Assembly: GCA_963717125.1 (NCBI GenBank)
Contig: CAVQVG010000017.1
Span: 496,001 to 560,000 of the forward strand
Direction of reading: 5' to 3'
DNA length: 64,000 bases
Source: RYN-230 sp963717125
Lineage (GTDB): Bacteria; Actinomycetota; Actinomycetes; Streptosporangiales; Streptosporangiaceae
How positions within the stretch are numbered: position 1 is the first letter of the stretch; each line of letters starts with the position of its first letter. Under the pieces are notes generated by a model. It was not told the origin of the DNA. It worked only from the letters and a program-made list of their open reading frames with translations, and ran no database searches. The translations under genes and the position numbers were made by a program. Shown here piece after piece: positions 17,554-25,429 of this stretch.

Positions 17554-17673
17554 ATGATCACCGTAGGGCACGGCTGACCTGGCGGGCCGGGCGCCTGACG
17601 GCTGGGTGCCTGACGGCTGGGTGCCAGCCTCACCCAGCGTTCAAAGGGAACGTCTCCTCTCGCTAGCTGATCA

Positions 17674-17711
17674 GCGCCTACGCCAGCCCCGACTACTTCA
17701 CCCTGGACTGA
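17674..17711 (+). repeat. Direct repeat copy 2 of the deoC 3' end
   Basis: These 38 bases are identical to 16586-16623 and, like that copy, end in tga. The flanks differ completely (cacc and gcc versus gatca and ttac), so this is a bounded repeat and not part of a longer duplication. It marks the far end of a 1,088-bp segment that holds the BrnT-like pair and one GntR gene. Between that GntR gene and this repeat, at 17593-17622, a 15-bp unit gcctgacggctgggt is repeated twice. Confidence 0.9.
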
Positions 17712-17780
17712 TTACACAGCGCTCGGCCCTCGGCGGCGCCGATCCACGTCGCACCAACCCAACCCAAGCCTCGCGACCCG

Positions 17781-18050
17781 CTACGGCTCGCTGGACTTCG
17801 CGGGCATGACGAACGTTCCCTTGCCCGCAACTGTGCGCACAATGCCCCGCTCCCGCAACTCACGCATCGCACGGCGGAGGGTCATCCGGGCCACGCCATA
17901 TTCGGCTGCCAGGTCGTCCTCCCCCGGCAGGCGCTGACCGGGCACGAGCTTCCCGGTCTGGACCTGCTTGGCGATGTCGTCAGCGATGAGGACATAGACC
18001 AGGTCCGGGCCGTGCGGGTCGAACCGCGGCCCGTCTTCCCTGTCCGGCAT
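17781..18050 (-). CDS. Short GntR-type winged-helix regulator, second copy
   Basis: The 89-residue protein begins MPDREDGPRFDPHGPDLVYV and is a bare GntR winged helix (LPGEDDLAAEYGVARMTLRR, VRTVAGKGTFVMPA). The ATG at 18050 lies seven bases after TATGGT, again consistent with a leaderless transcript, and the 10-bp palindrome ggtgatcacc directly precedes it. It is divergent from the 67-residue gene at 18146. Short GntR proteins of this type are frequent in integrative and plasmid-related regions of actinobacteria. Confidence 0.82.
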   Translation of the reverse strand: MPDREDGPRFDPHGPDLVYVLIADDIAKQVQTGKLVPGQRLPGEDDLAAEYGVARMTLRRAMRELRERGIVRTVAGKGTFVMPAKSSEP

Positions 18051-18145
18051 GGTGATCACCATAGGCACACGGTGACCTGCATAAACAGATGGCTACCCCT
18101 ATAGCTATCTACAGAGGTCTATATACAGCGGTACAATCAGCGGCC
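18051..18145. promoter_or_regulatory. Divergent regulatory region with palindrome and repeated tctayag motif
   Basis: The perfect palindrome ggtgatcacc at 18051-18060 abuts the GntR start. An AT-richer stretch at about 18100-18137, unusual in this window, holds ctatagctatctacagagg and then tctatatacagcgg, an imperfect direct repeat. TACAAT at 18132-18137 is a good -10 box eight bases before the ATG at 18146. The layout suggests a short GntR protein controlling itself and its divergent neighbour. Confidence 0.6.
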
Positions 18146-18349
18146 ATGGTGGATGACTCTGTTACAAGTACGGTTGTGACCATCGGTGACGTGCTGGCCC
18201 GATACGGGGATGAGTGGGAGATCGAGACGACTGACTTCTGCCTGATCGCGGTGCGGCGGCCGACGCCGACTGCCCAGGAGATCGTCACTGGTCGGGACGC
18301 CAGCGAGCTAGCCACCAAGCTCGCGGCCGAGGAACCCGCCAGCGGCTGA
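18146..18349 (+). CDS. 67-residue protein of unknown function
   Basis: The protein starts MVDDSVTSTVVTIGDVLARYG and contains WEIETTDFCLIAVRRPTPTAQEIV, then an Ala/Glu-rich helical end. No membrane segment or known motif is seen. I chose the ATG at 18146 because a TACAAT box lies eight bases upstream; a longer reading from 18089 would start inside the promoter region. Divergent pairing with a short GntR gene is a recurring arrangement in actinobacterial accessory regions. Confidence 0.6.
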   Translation: MVDDSVTSTVVTIGDVLARYGDEWEIETTDFCLIAVRRPTPTAQEIVTGRDASELATKLAAEEPASG

Positions 18350-18396
18350 ACGGGTCAGATGCCAGTCGTCCATGCTGTGGACGAGAAGGCCGGGCT

Positions 18397-18723
18397 ATGA
18401 AGTGGCAGACGGAGATGCAGCTGCGTGGGAGTGGCCTGCTCGATGACTGCCGCTTTGACGCGCTAGCCGACGCGCTGGCCGAGCTGGACGAGGCTGACAC
18501 CGCGGTGGAAGACACGGATCTGACGGCTTCCCTGGCCGAGGGCTGGGTCATCGTGGCCGTGGTCGTCACCGCCGGCGACCCCGCGGATGCCATCCGGAAG
18601 ACGGTTGCCACGGTACGGGCCGCGATCCAGGAGATCGGGGACGCTACCCCTGGCTGGGAGCGCATCACCGACCTGGCTCCGCTGGCAGTACATCCAGCAG
18701 ACTCTGAACCGATGCACGCGTAA
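18397..18723 (+). CDS. Unknown protein, paralogue of the gene at 21948-22463
   Basis: This 108-residue protein starts MKWQTEMQLRGSGLLDDCRF. It shares a clear pattern with the product of 21948-22463: an aromatic start, EMx(V/L)xGSGxLD, FDALAxALAExxExD and VDLTASLAxGW, then a helix ending in ATVRxAI. The shared length is about 90 residues. No known catalytic motif or membrane segment is visible; the acidic helices suggest a soluble interaction protein. The two paralogues flank the methyltransferase-MarR and threonine aldolase genes. Confidence 0.7.
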   Translation: MKWQTEMQLRGSGLLDDCRFDALADALAELDEADTAVEDTDLTASLAEGWVIVAVVVTAGDPADAIRKTVATVRAAIQEIGDATPGWERITDLAPLAVHPADSEPMHA

Positions 18724-18741
18724 TACGCCGCCACCCCCTGG

Positions 18742-20793
18742 TCAGCTGCCGTCGGGGTAGCCGCCGCGGTGGGAGACCATCGGGTAGTGGGGTAGCGCGG
18801 CGGCTGGGTTGGCCAGCATGGCTTCGGTCTGGCTGAGGTACGGCGGGTCGGCCCGCCAGCCGCCCGGGTAGGGCACCAGGCCGGCCGCGATCCGCTGCTG
18901 GCCATCGGCCTCAGCGAACAGCCCGCGCAGCGCGTCGGCTAGGCCGGCGATGTGCTCCGCGCCGAACCGGTCCCGCCAGTGCTGCTCGACGGCGCTGACC
19001 AGCCGCTGGTAGTCCGCCTGGGCCTGCTGGCCGCGCGCGGCCAGGCGGGCCACCTTGCCCCGGCGGGCGGCCGGATCGGGTTCGACCAGAGCGTAGCCGC
19101 GCCGCTCCAGCAACCCGAGCGCCACGCTGATCGCCTCCTTGGACAGCCCAGCCCGTAGCGGCAGATCGGCCACCCGCACCGGGTCACCGCTCAGCACCCG
19201 GAGTGCGCCCGCGCCAACCACCATGGTCAGCGGCGACTCGCGCTCCATGTCGATGGCGAAGGCGAGCAGCACGTGGGACAGCAGCGCCGGGAGATCCGCG
19301 TCCGCGCCGCGGCTGCCTGCCTGGCCTGCGGCCAGCCAGCTGCCGTGATCCGCCCGGTGCACGCCGACCACCGGCAGGTAGGGCGGCAGGACCAGGCCGG
19401 TCTGGCCGGCCACGGCGCGCAGTGCCCCGGTCAGCGCGGCGATGTGGTCCGCGCCGAACCGGTCCTGCCAGCGCCGCTCGATCTCGGCGGTCAGCGGCCG
19501 CCAGATGTGCTGGGCCCGCTGGCCCGCCGCGGTCGGGTGGACCACCCAGTCCCGGCGGGGCGGCTTGGCCCGCTGGTCGGCCGGGTCCGGCTGGACCGCG
19601 ACGTAGCCCCACCGCTCCAGCCCGCCCAGGTTGGTGATGGCGGCCAGCGCCGCCACGTCCCGCAGCGGTACCCCGCCGGATGGCACGAACCGCATGAAGT
19701 TCGCCCACATGGCCTGGGACACCAGCCACGGCCCGCGCGATCGGGCCGCCGGGCCGCGGGTCGTCCGGTGCTGGATCTGATGTTCCGATTCGTTGTCGAA
19801 TTCGATGGTGAAGGCGACCAGAGCCTGGGACAGCAGGACGGGCAGCGGACGGTCCGCCGCCACCGCCGCCGTGCGGCCTGCCGGGGTAGCCAGGTGCGGA
19901 CGTGGTGCCGCGCTGGCCGGTCGGGGACGCGACCGGGCCGGGCGGGACCGGGGCAGTGCGGGGTCCAGGGCCGCGCTGATCAGCAGGGCTCGCGGCCGGT
20001 GCCCGGCCTGGCGGCCGGCCGGTGCGGCCGGGACCGTGCGGCCGTGCGCTTGCAGCACCTCACGAGCACCGGTGAGCTGCGCGGCCCAGCCGTGCCGGGC
20101 CAGCCAGCCGACCGGATCGTCCGGGGCCGCCGACCGGCGCAACGCCACCGCCGGGGAAGTCTGGTCGGCCGGCGCACGGCCGCGGAACGTCAGGCCCAGC
20201 CGGCTGCCCGGCGTGGACAGGCTGGTCACCCGGTCCAGCAACTCGTCCACGTCGTCCGGGCTGAGGTAGACCAGCAACCCTTCGGCCACCCAGACCGTCG
20301 GCTGGTCCGGCCGCAGGCCCGCCGCCCGCAGCGCGGCCGGCCAGTCGTCGCGCAGGTCGCCGGGGACGGTGATCCGTTCGCAGCCGGGCACGGCGTGCTG
20401 CGCGGCGAGCACCTCGTCCTTGCTGTCCAGCACGTCCGGGGTGTCCAGTTCGAAGCACCGCACGCCGGGCGGCCAGGGCAGCCGGAACGCCCGGGCGTCG
20501 AAGCCCGCGCCGAGCAGCACCACCTGCCGGACGCCGTCCGCGCAGGCGGCCATGACCAGCTCGTCGAGGAACACGGTGCGGGCGACCACCCACAGCCGCA
20601 GCGCGACCGCCTGCTGGCTGGTGGCCTGACTCGGCGGAGAGCCGGCCGCCGCCACGAACGCCGTCGCCAGCGGATCCGCGAACAGCCGGTCCGCCCGCTC
20701 GGTCTCCGCGGCCCGGATCCCGGCGACCGTCAGCCCCGTCCCGCCGACCCCCGCCAGCGGCACCGGCTCGGGATTCTCCGCCACGAGGGTCAC
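18742..20793 (-). CDS. Fusion of an LCM-type SAM-dependent methyltransferase with two MarR-like winged-helix domains
   Basis: The 683-residue protein has an N-terminal methyltransferase of the leucine carboxyl methyltransferase-like family (about residues 15-275), with VVLLGAGFDARAFRL as the SAM motif and CFELDTPDVLDSK and VWVAEGLLVYL after it. A Pro/Arg/Ala linker (276-315) leads to two MarR-like domains, about 316-470 and 500-640, each with a LLSxxLxAFxIxxxxES start and an RWQDRFGADHIAAL-like helix. Both parts normally occur as separate proteins. No stop and no frame change lies between them. Start is GTG at 20793. It may be a ligand- or methylation-linked regulator; the substrate is unknown. 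Confidence 0.82.
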   Translation of the reverse strand: MTLVAENPEPVPLAGVGGTGLTVAGIRAAETERADRLFADPLATAFVAAAGSPPSQATSQQAVALRLWVVARTVFLDELVMAACADGVRQVVLLGAGFDARAFRLPWPPGVRCFELDTPDVLDSKDEVLAAQHAVPGCERITVPGDLRDDWPAALRAAGLRPDQPTVWVAEGLLVYLSPDDVDELLDRVTSLSTPGSRLGLTFRGRAPADQTSPAVALRRSAAPDDPVGWLARHGWAAQLTGAREVLQAHGRTVPAAPAGRQAGHRPRALLISAALDPALPRSRPARSRPRPASAAPRPHLATPAGRTAAVAADRPLPVLLSQALVAFTIEFDNESEHQIQHRTTRGPAARSRGPWLVSQAMWANFMRFVPSGGVPLRDVAALAAITNLGGLERWGYVAVQPDPADQRAKPPRRDWVVHPTAAGQRAQHIWRPLTAEIERRWQDRFGADHIAALTGALRAVAGQTGLVLPPYLPVVGVHRADHGSWLAAGQAGSRGADADLPALLSHVLLAFAIDMERESPLTMVVGAGALRVLSGDPVRVADLPLRAGLSKEAISVALGLLERRGYALVEPDPAARRGKVARLAARGQQAQADYQRLVSAVEQHWRDRFGAEHIAGLADALRGLFAEADGQQRIAAGLVPYPGGWRADPPYLSQTEAMLANPAAALPHYPMVSHRGGYPDGS

Positions 20794-20801
20794 TCTAGAG
20801 T
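20792..20801. promoter_or_regulatory. Palindrome actctagagt over the start of the methyltransferase-MarR gene
   Basis: A perfect 10-bp palindrome overlaps the GTG at 20793, in the 58-bp gap shared with the divergent threonine aldolase gene. MarR proteins commonly bind such palindromes, so this is a candidate autoregulatory operator for both genes. This is an inference from position and symmetry only. Confidence 0.4.
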
Positions 20802-20851
20802 CATCGGCGGGGACACAACGGACCGGGACAGGCCCGGCAGGAGGGACAGCG

Positions 20852-21928
20852 ATGACGGCGGACAGGGACGGTTATATCGATCTGCGGTCGGATACGGTGA
20901 CCAGGCCGTCGGCGGCTATGCGACGGGCGATGGCCGAGGCTGAGGTGGGCGATGACTGGTACGGCGACGATCCGACGGTCAACCGGCTGCAGGATGCCGC
21001 GGCCGAGCTGACGGGCAAAGCGGCCGCGCTGTACCTGCCGACCGGCACGGCCTGCAACCAGATCGCGCTGCACGCGTTCGTCCGGCCCGGCCGGTTCGTG
21101 GTGTGCGAGGCCACCGCCCACGTCGGCGGCACCGAGGCCGGGTCGGCGGCCACCCTGTCCGGGATCGCGTTCCGCCGGGTCGCGGCCCGCGAGCGCGGGC
21201 TGCTGGACGCCGACCAGGTCGCGGTGGCGCTGCAGCCCGATCCGTACGACGTCAACGTGGTGGACCTGGTGGCGCTGGAGAACACGCACCAGGTGGGCGG
21301 CGGCTCGGTCATGCCGGTGGAGAGCCTGGCCGCCATCTCCGGGGCGTGCGCCGCCGCGGATACCCCGCTCTACCTGGACGGCGCGCGCATCTTCAACGCC
21401 TGCGCGGTCACCGGGGCCAGCGTGGCCGAGTACGCCGGGCAGGCGGACGCGATGATGTTCTGCCTGTCCAAAGGGCTCGGCGCGCCGATCGGGTCGCTGC
21501 TCACCGGGGACGCCGAATTCATCCGGGAAGCCCGCCGGCTGAAGGTGCTGTTCGGCGCGGCCTGGCGGCAGGCTGGGCTGATGGCCGCGGCGGGCCTGGT
21601 CGCGTTGCGCGATGGCCCGGGGCGGCTGGCCGAGGACCACGCCAACGCCCAGCGGCTGGCGCACGGGATCGCGCAGACCTTGCCGGGTGCCCTGGACACC
21701 GCGGCCGTGCAGACCAACATCCTGTTCGTGGACGTGACCCGGTCCGGCCATCCAGTGCAGGAGTGGCGGCAGCGGCTGGCCGCGCACGGGGTGCTGGTGA
21801 CGATGGTGGCCGGGCGGCTGCGGATGCTGACCCACGCGGACGTCAGCCCGGGGGACATCGACACCGCACTGGACGCGTGGCGCAAGGTCGCCGCCGAGCT
21901 GGCCGGGCCGCTGCCAGCTGCCGGGTAA
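20852..21928 (+). CDS. Low-specificity threonine aldolase (beta-eliminating lyase family)
   Basis: The 358-residue PLP enzyme starts MTADRDGYIDLRSDTVTRPS, the typical DLRSDTVT opening of threonine aldolases. It has VGDDWYGDDPTVNRLQ, a LPTGTACNQIAL segment, HVGGTEAG, YLDGARIFNA and the PLP-binding Lys in MFCLSKGLGAPIGS. It should cleave L-threonine or L-allo-threonine to glycine and acetaldehyde. The length is normal. It is divergent from the methyltransferase-MarR gene across only 58 bp. Confidence 0.92.
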   Translation: MTADRDGYIDLRSDTVTRPSAAMRRAMAEAEVGDDWYGDDPTVNRLQDAAAELTGKAAALYLPTGTACNQIALHAFVRPGRFVVCEATAHVGGTEAGSAATLSGIAFRRVAARERGLLDADQVAVALQPDPYDVNVVDLVALENTHQVGGGSVMPVESLAAISGACAAADTPLYLDGARIFNACAVTGASVAEYAGQADAMMFCLSKGLGAPIGSLLTGDAEFIREARRLKVLFGAAWRQAGLMAAAGLVALRDGPGRLAEDHANAQRLAHGIAQTLPGALDTAAVQTNILFVDVTRSGHPVQEWRQRLAAHGVLVTMVAGRLRMLTHADVSPGDIDTALDAWRKVAAELAGPLPAAG

Positions 21929-21944
21929 CCGGCCTTTCGGCCGG
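21929..21944. terminator. Short bidirectional hairpin
   Basis: The stem ccggcc/ggccgg with loop tttc lies between the stop of threonine aldolase and the stop of the convergent 171-residue gene. It is probably a shared transcription terminator; no U-tract follows, as is usual in GC-rich actinobacteria. Confidence 0.6.
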
Positions 21945-21947
21945 GAC

Positions 21948-22463
21948 TCAGCTGGGCTGAGGCACCTGGGCCCGTCCGCCGGCCGCGCGGCCGTCCGCCG
22001 CGCGCCCGTCCGCCGCCCTGGCATCGGCCGCCCTGGCATCGACCGCGCTGGCATCGACCGCGCTGGCATCGACCGCACTGGCGTCCGCGGCCGGGGCGTG
22101 CGCGGCCGGGACCTCCGCGACACGGGTGTCCACGGCCCTCGTGTCGGCGCCCCGGGCACTGGCTGGCTGCACGGACAGCCCGGCCGTCTCGGTGAGGAAC
22201 TTCCAGCCGCCCAGGGTGTCCCCGTTCGGGTAGATGGCGGTGCGCACCGTGGCCATGAGCTTGACCACCGCGAGCTCCAGCGTCTCCTGGTCGATGACCA
22301 TCGACGCGGTGATCCAGCCCTGGGCCAGCGAGGCGGTGAGGTCGACCTCGTCTACCGCGGGGTCGGTCTCCTCGATCTCGGCGAGGGCGTAGGCGAGCGC
22401 ATCGAAGCGGGCGCCGTCGAGCGGGCCGCTGCCCTGCACCCGCATCTCGCCGTAGAACCTCAT
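21948..22463 (-). CDS. Unknown protein with repeat tail, paralogue of the gene at 18397-18723
   Basis: The first 110 of 171 residues (MRFYGEMRVQGSGPLDGARF onward) match the 18397-18723 product in pattern: FDALAYALAEIEETD, VDLTASLAQGW and MATVRTAI. The last 60 residues are Ala/Asp/Arg repeats such as ADASAVDASAVDA, encoded by six 15-bp units at 22021-22110. The tail looks disordered. It is divergent from the alpha-galactosidase gene. No function is known to me. Confidence 0.72.
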   Translation of the reverse strand: MRFYGEMRVQGSGPLDGARFDALAYALAEIEETDPAVDEVDLTASLAQGWITASMVIDQETLELAVVKLMATVRTAIYPNGDTLGGWKFLTETAGLSVQPASARGADTRAVDTRVAEVPAAHAPAADASAVDASAVDASAVDARAADARAADGRAADGRAAGGRAQVPQPS

Positions 22464-22664
22464 CGCCGTGCCCCTTGCTCATACCCTGTTCGCGCTCAAG
22501 CCTGCGCAGGATGCTAGCCCAAACCGGTCGGCGGCGAGCCAACCGTGACGAAGCCCGCGGCGGTGGGTTGTGCAGTTGTGTTCGATTACGGGGGACATTG
22601 ACCGAGCCTGTACCGCGCAGTACGAAGGAGATAGGTATCCCTGGTCAAAAGGAGGCAAATCGGG

Positions 22665-25363
22665 ATGAGGAGACTGATCCGCGCGCTGATCGCCGCCTTA
22701 CCACTTATCCCGCTGGGCCTGGTCGCCGCGGTGGCGGCCGCGCCCGCGGCGCAGGCCGAGGACAACGGGGTGGGGCAGACTCCGGCACTCGGCTGGAGCA
22801 GCTGGAGCTTCATCCGGCACGACCCCACCGCGGCCGACATCGAAGCGCAGGCCCGCGCGATGAAGACCAGCGGGCTGGCCCGCGCCGGCTTCCAGTACGT
22901 GAACGTGGACGACTTCTGGTACGAGTGCCCGGGCAGCCAGGGCCCCAACGTGGACCAGTACGGCCGCTGGGTGATCGATCCCACCAAGTTCCCGCCGGAC
23001 GGTTCGGAGAACGGCATCCAGGTAGTGGCCAACTACGTGCACCACCTGGGGCTCAAGTTCGGGCTGTACGTCACGCCGGGCATCTCCAAGCAGGCGGTCG
23101 CGCAGAACACGCCAATCGAGGGCACCTCCTACACCGCCGATCAGATCGCCACCACGAGCAGCGAGAACAACTACAACTGCGGCGGCATGACCGGCATCGA
23201 CTACAGCAAGCCGGGCGCGCAGGCGTTCATCGACTCGTGGGCCGATGAGTTCGCGTCCTGGGGCGTGGACTACCTCAAGCTGGACGGCGTCGGCTCGTTC
23301 GACATCCCCGACGTGCAGGCCTGGTCGCAGGCGCTGCGGCAGACCGGGCGGCCGATCCACCTGGAGCTGTCCAACAGCCTGGCCATCTCGGACGCGTCCA
23401 CCTGGGCGCAGAACTCCAACGGCTGGCGCACCGGCGGCGACATCGAGTGCTACGGGTGCGAGCCGAGCGGGAGCAGCTACCCGCTGACCGACTGGGCCAA
23501 CGTCGAGTCCCGGTTCGACCAGGTCGCGCAGTGGCAGCCGTACGGCGGGCCGGGCGCGTTCAACGACTACGACTCGCTGGAGCTGGGCAACGGCAGCAAC
23601 GACGGGCTGACCCCGCCGGAACGGCAGACCCAGATGAGCCTGTGGGCGCTGGCCGCCTCGCCGCTCATCCTGGGCACCGACCTGACCCATCTCGACCCGC
23701 TCGACCTGAGCTACCTGACCAACCGGGCCGTGCTCTCGGTGGACCAGGACAGCATCGACGCGTCCCGGGTCGCGGACAGCAGCACCGCCCAGGTGTTCGC
23801 CAAGACCGAGAAGTCCGGCGACGTGGTGGCCGGCCTGTTCAACACCAGCAGCCAGGCTGAGGTCGTGTCCACGACGGCCGCCGCCGTCGGCCTGCCGGCC
23901 AGCACCGCTTATCTACTCAACGATCTCTGGTCGCACCGGCTTTCCGAATCCGGCTCGACCATCGCGGCTGATGTCCCCGCACACGGGGTCGCCTTGCTGC
24001 GCATCCGGCCGATAGCAGCGGCGGCAGTCGGCCTGGTGCCGCCGAGCACGACGCTGTCCGAATCCGGGCTGTCCACGCTGACCGGGGGACAGCCGGGCAC
24101 CGCCACGGTGGCGCTGCGCAACGACGGCGTCCAGCCGGTGCCGTCAGTCCGGCTCACCCTGTCCGCCCCGGCGGGCTGGACGGTAACGCCCCGTTCGGCG
24201 TCGCTGGGGCCGGTCGCGCCGGGGGCGACTGTGCAGGCCAAATTCACCGTGCTGGCACCGGCGCCCCCGGCCGGGGAGTTGTTCGCCGCAAACAGCGTGA
24301 CGGCGGCGGCGAGCTACCAATGGAGGGCGTTGAGACAGGAAAATTCTGTAACGGTGAGCGTGACGACCACGTCGCCGGTGCAGTCGCCGTATAAGACCTT
24401 TTCGTCCGCCACCGACGCCCCGGCTGCGTTCGGCCAGTCCGGCCAGCAGTTCGCGATCGAGGGGCCGGCGCCGACCTGTACAGCGGTACCGACGCGTACA
24501 GCAGCATCTACCAGCCGGGCGTGGTGGGCGGCACGGCGACGGTCGAGACCGAGGTCACCGCGCAGCAGAACATGACCGGTTTCGCCAAGGCCGGCCTCAT
24601 GGTGCGCAACGACATCACCGGTTCGGGCACGTCCCCGGAGGGGGTGATCCTGTTCGAGTCGCCGTCCGGGGGCATCCAGCTGGAGTGGGCGTCCGGCGGC
24701 GGGGACTTCATCGACTCCGTGACCCCGGCCAACGGCACCATCCCGGAGAGCCTGCCGGTCTACCTCGAACTGGTCCGCAGCGGGTCCACGTATACCGGCT
24801 ACTACTCCTACGACGGCGCGTCCTGGCTCACCGTGGGCAGCGCCACGCTGACCGGCCAGGCGGCGACGCAGGACGCCGGGATGTTCCTCACGTCGCACGC
24901 CGTCGGCCAGCCCGGCCAGGCGACGTTCAAGGGGTTCACCGTCACCGCCAGCGCGGCCACGCCGCCGCTGGCCACCTCGTATGAGGCCGAGGCGGCGGCG
25001 AACACCATCGCGGGCGGGGCGGGCATCACCGCGTGCTCGACCTGCTCGGGTGGCGAGAAGGTCGGGTTCGTCGGGGCGGGCGGCACGGTCACGTTCAACG
25101 GTGTGTCCGTGCCCAGCGCCGGGACGTACCAGGTGACGATCGCCTACCTGGACGGCTCGGCGACCGGGCGGCAGGCCGACGTGAGCGTGAACGGCGGCGC
25201 GGCCCAGCTCGTGCAGTTCACCCCGACCGGCAGCTTCAGCACGGTGGGCACGATCACCATCCCGCTGACGCTGACCGCCGGGGCCAACGCGATCGAGTTC
25301 AGCAACCCGTCCGCCTACGCGCCCGACTTCGACCGCATCATCGTCGGCGCGGCGCCGAGCTAG
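22665..25363 (+). CDS. Secreted GH27 alpha-galactosidase with accessory domains, apparent frameshift at 24461-24464
   Basis: A signal peptide (to about residue 31) precedes a GH27 domain with TPALGWSSWSF, the nucleophile Asp in YLKLDGVGSFD (about 207) and the acid/base region GWRTGGDIECYG (about 259). Next come a beta-sandwich C-terminal domain, a NEW3-like domain, a concanavalin-like domain (DLYSGTDAYSSIYQPG) and a C-terminal CBM6/35-like domain (YEAEAAANTI to FDRIIVG). The last two domains lie in another frame; one G added to the gggg run at 24461-24464 gives FAIEGAGADLYSG and joins them. It should release alpha-galactose from plant polysaccharides. AGGAGG precedes the ATG. Codon 12, in the signal peptide, is the rare Leu codon TTA. 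Confidence 0.88.
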
Positions 25364-25376
25364 CGGCCTTTCATCA

Positions 25377-25420
25377 GCGCGGTGCATCGTGCCGCACCGG
25401 CGAGGCACAATGCACCGCGC
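25377..25420. terminator. Strong bidirectional terminator hairpin
   Basis: Arms 25377-25393 and 25404-25420 are 17-bp inverted repeats with one mismatch around a 10-base loop. They lie exactly between the convergent alpha-galactosidase and DUF4037 genes. Confidence 0.85.
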
Positions 25421-25429
25421 TAATGGGGG

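Noticed and set aside
19900..19960. A missed stop between methyltransferase and MarR parts
   Set aside because: Both parts lie in the same frame with no stop, so a single indel cannot explain the fusion; two compensating errors would be needed.
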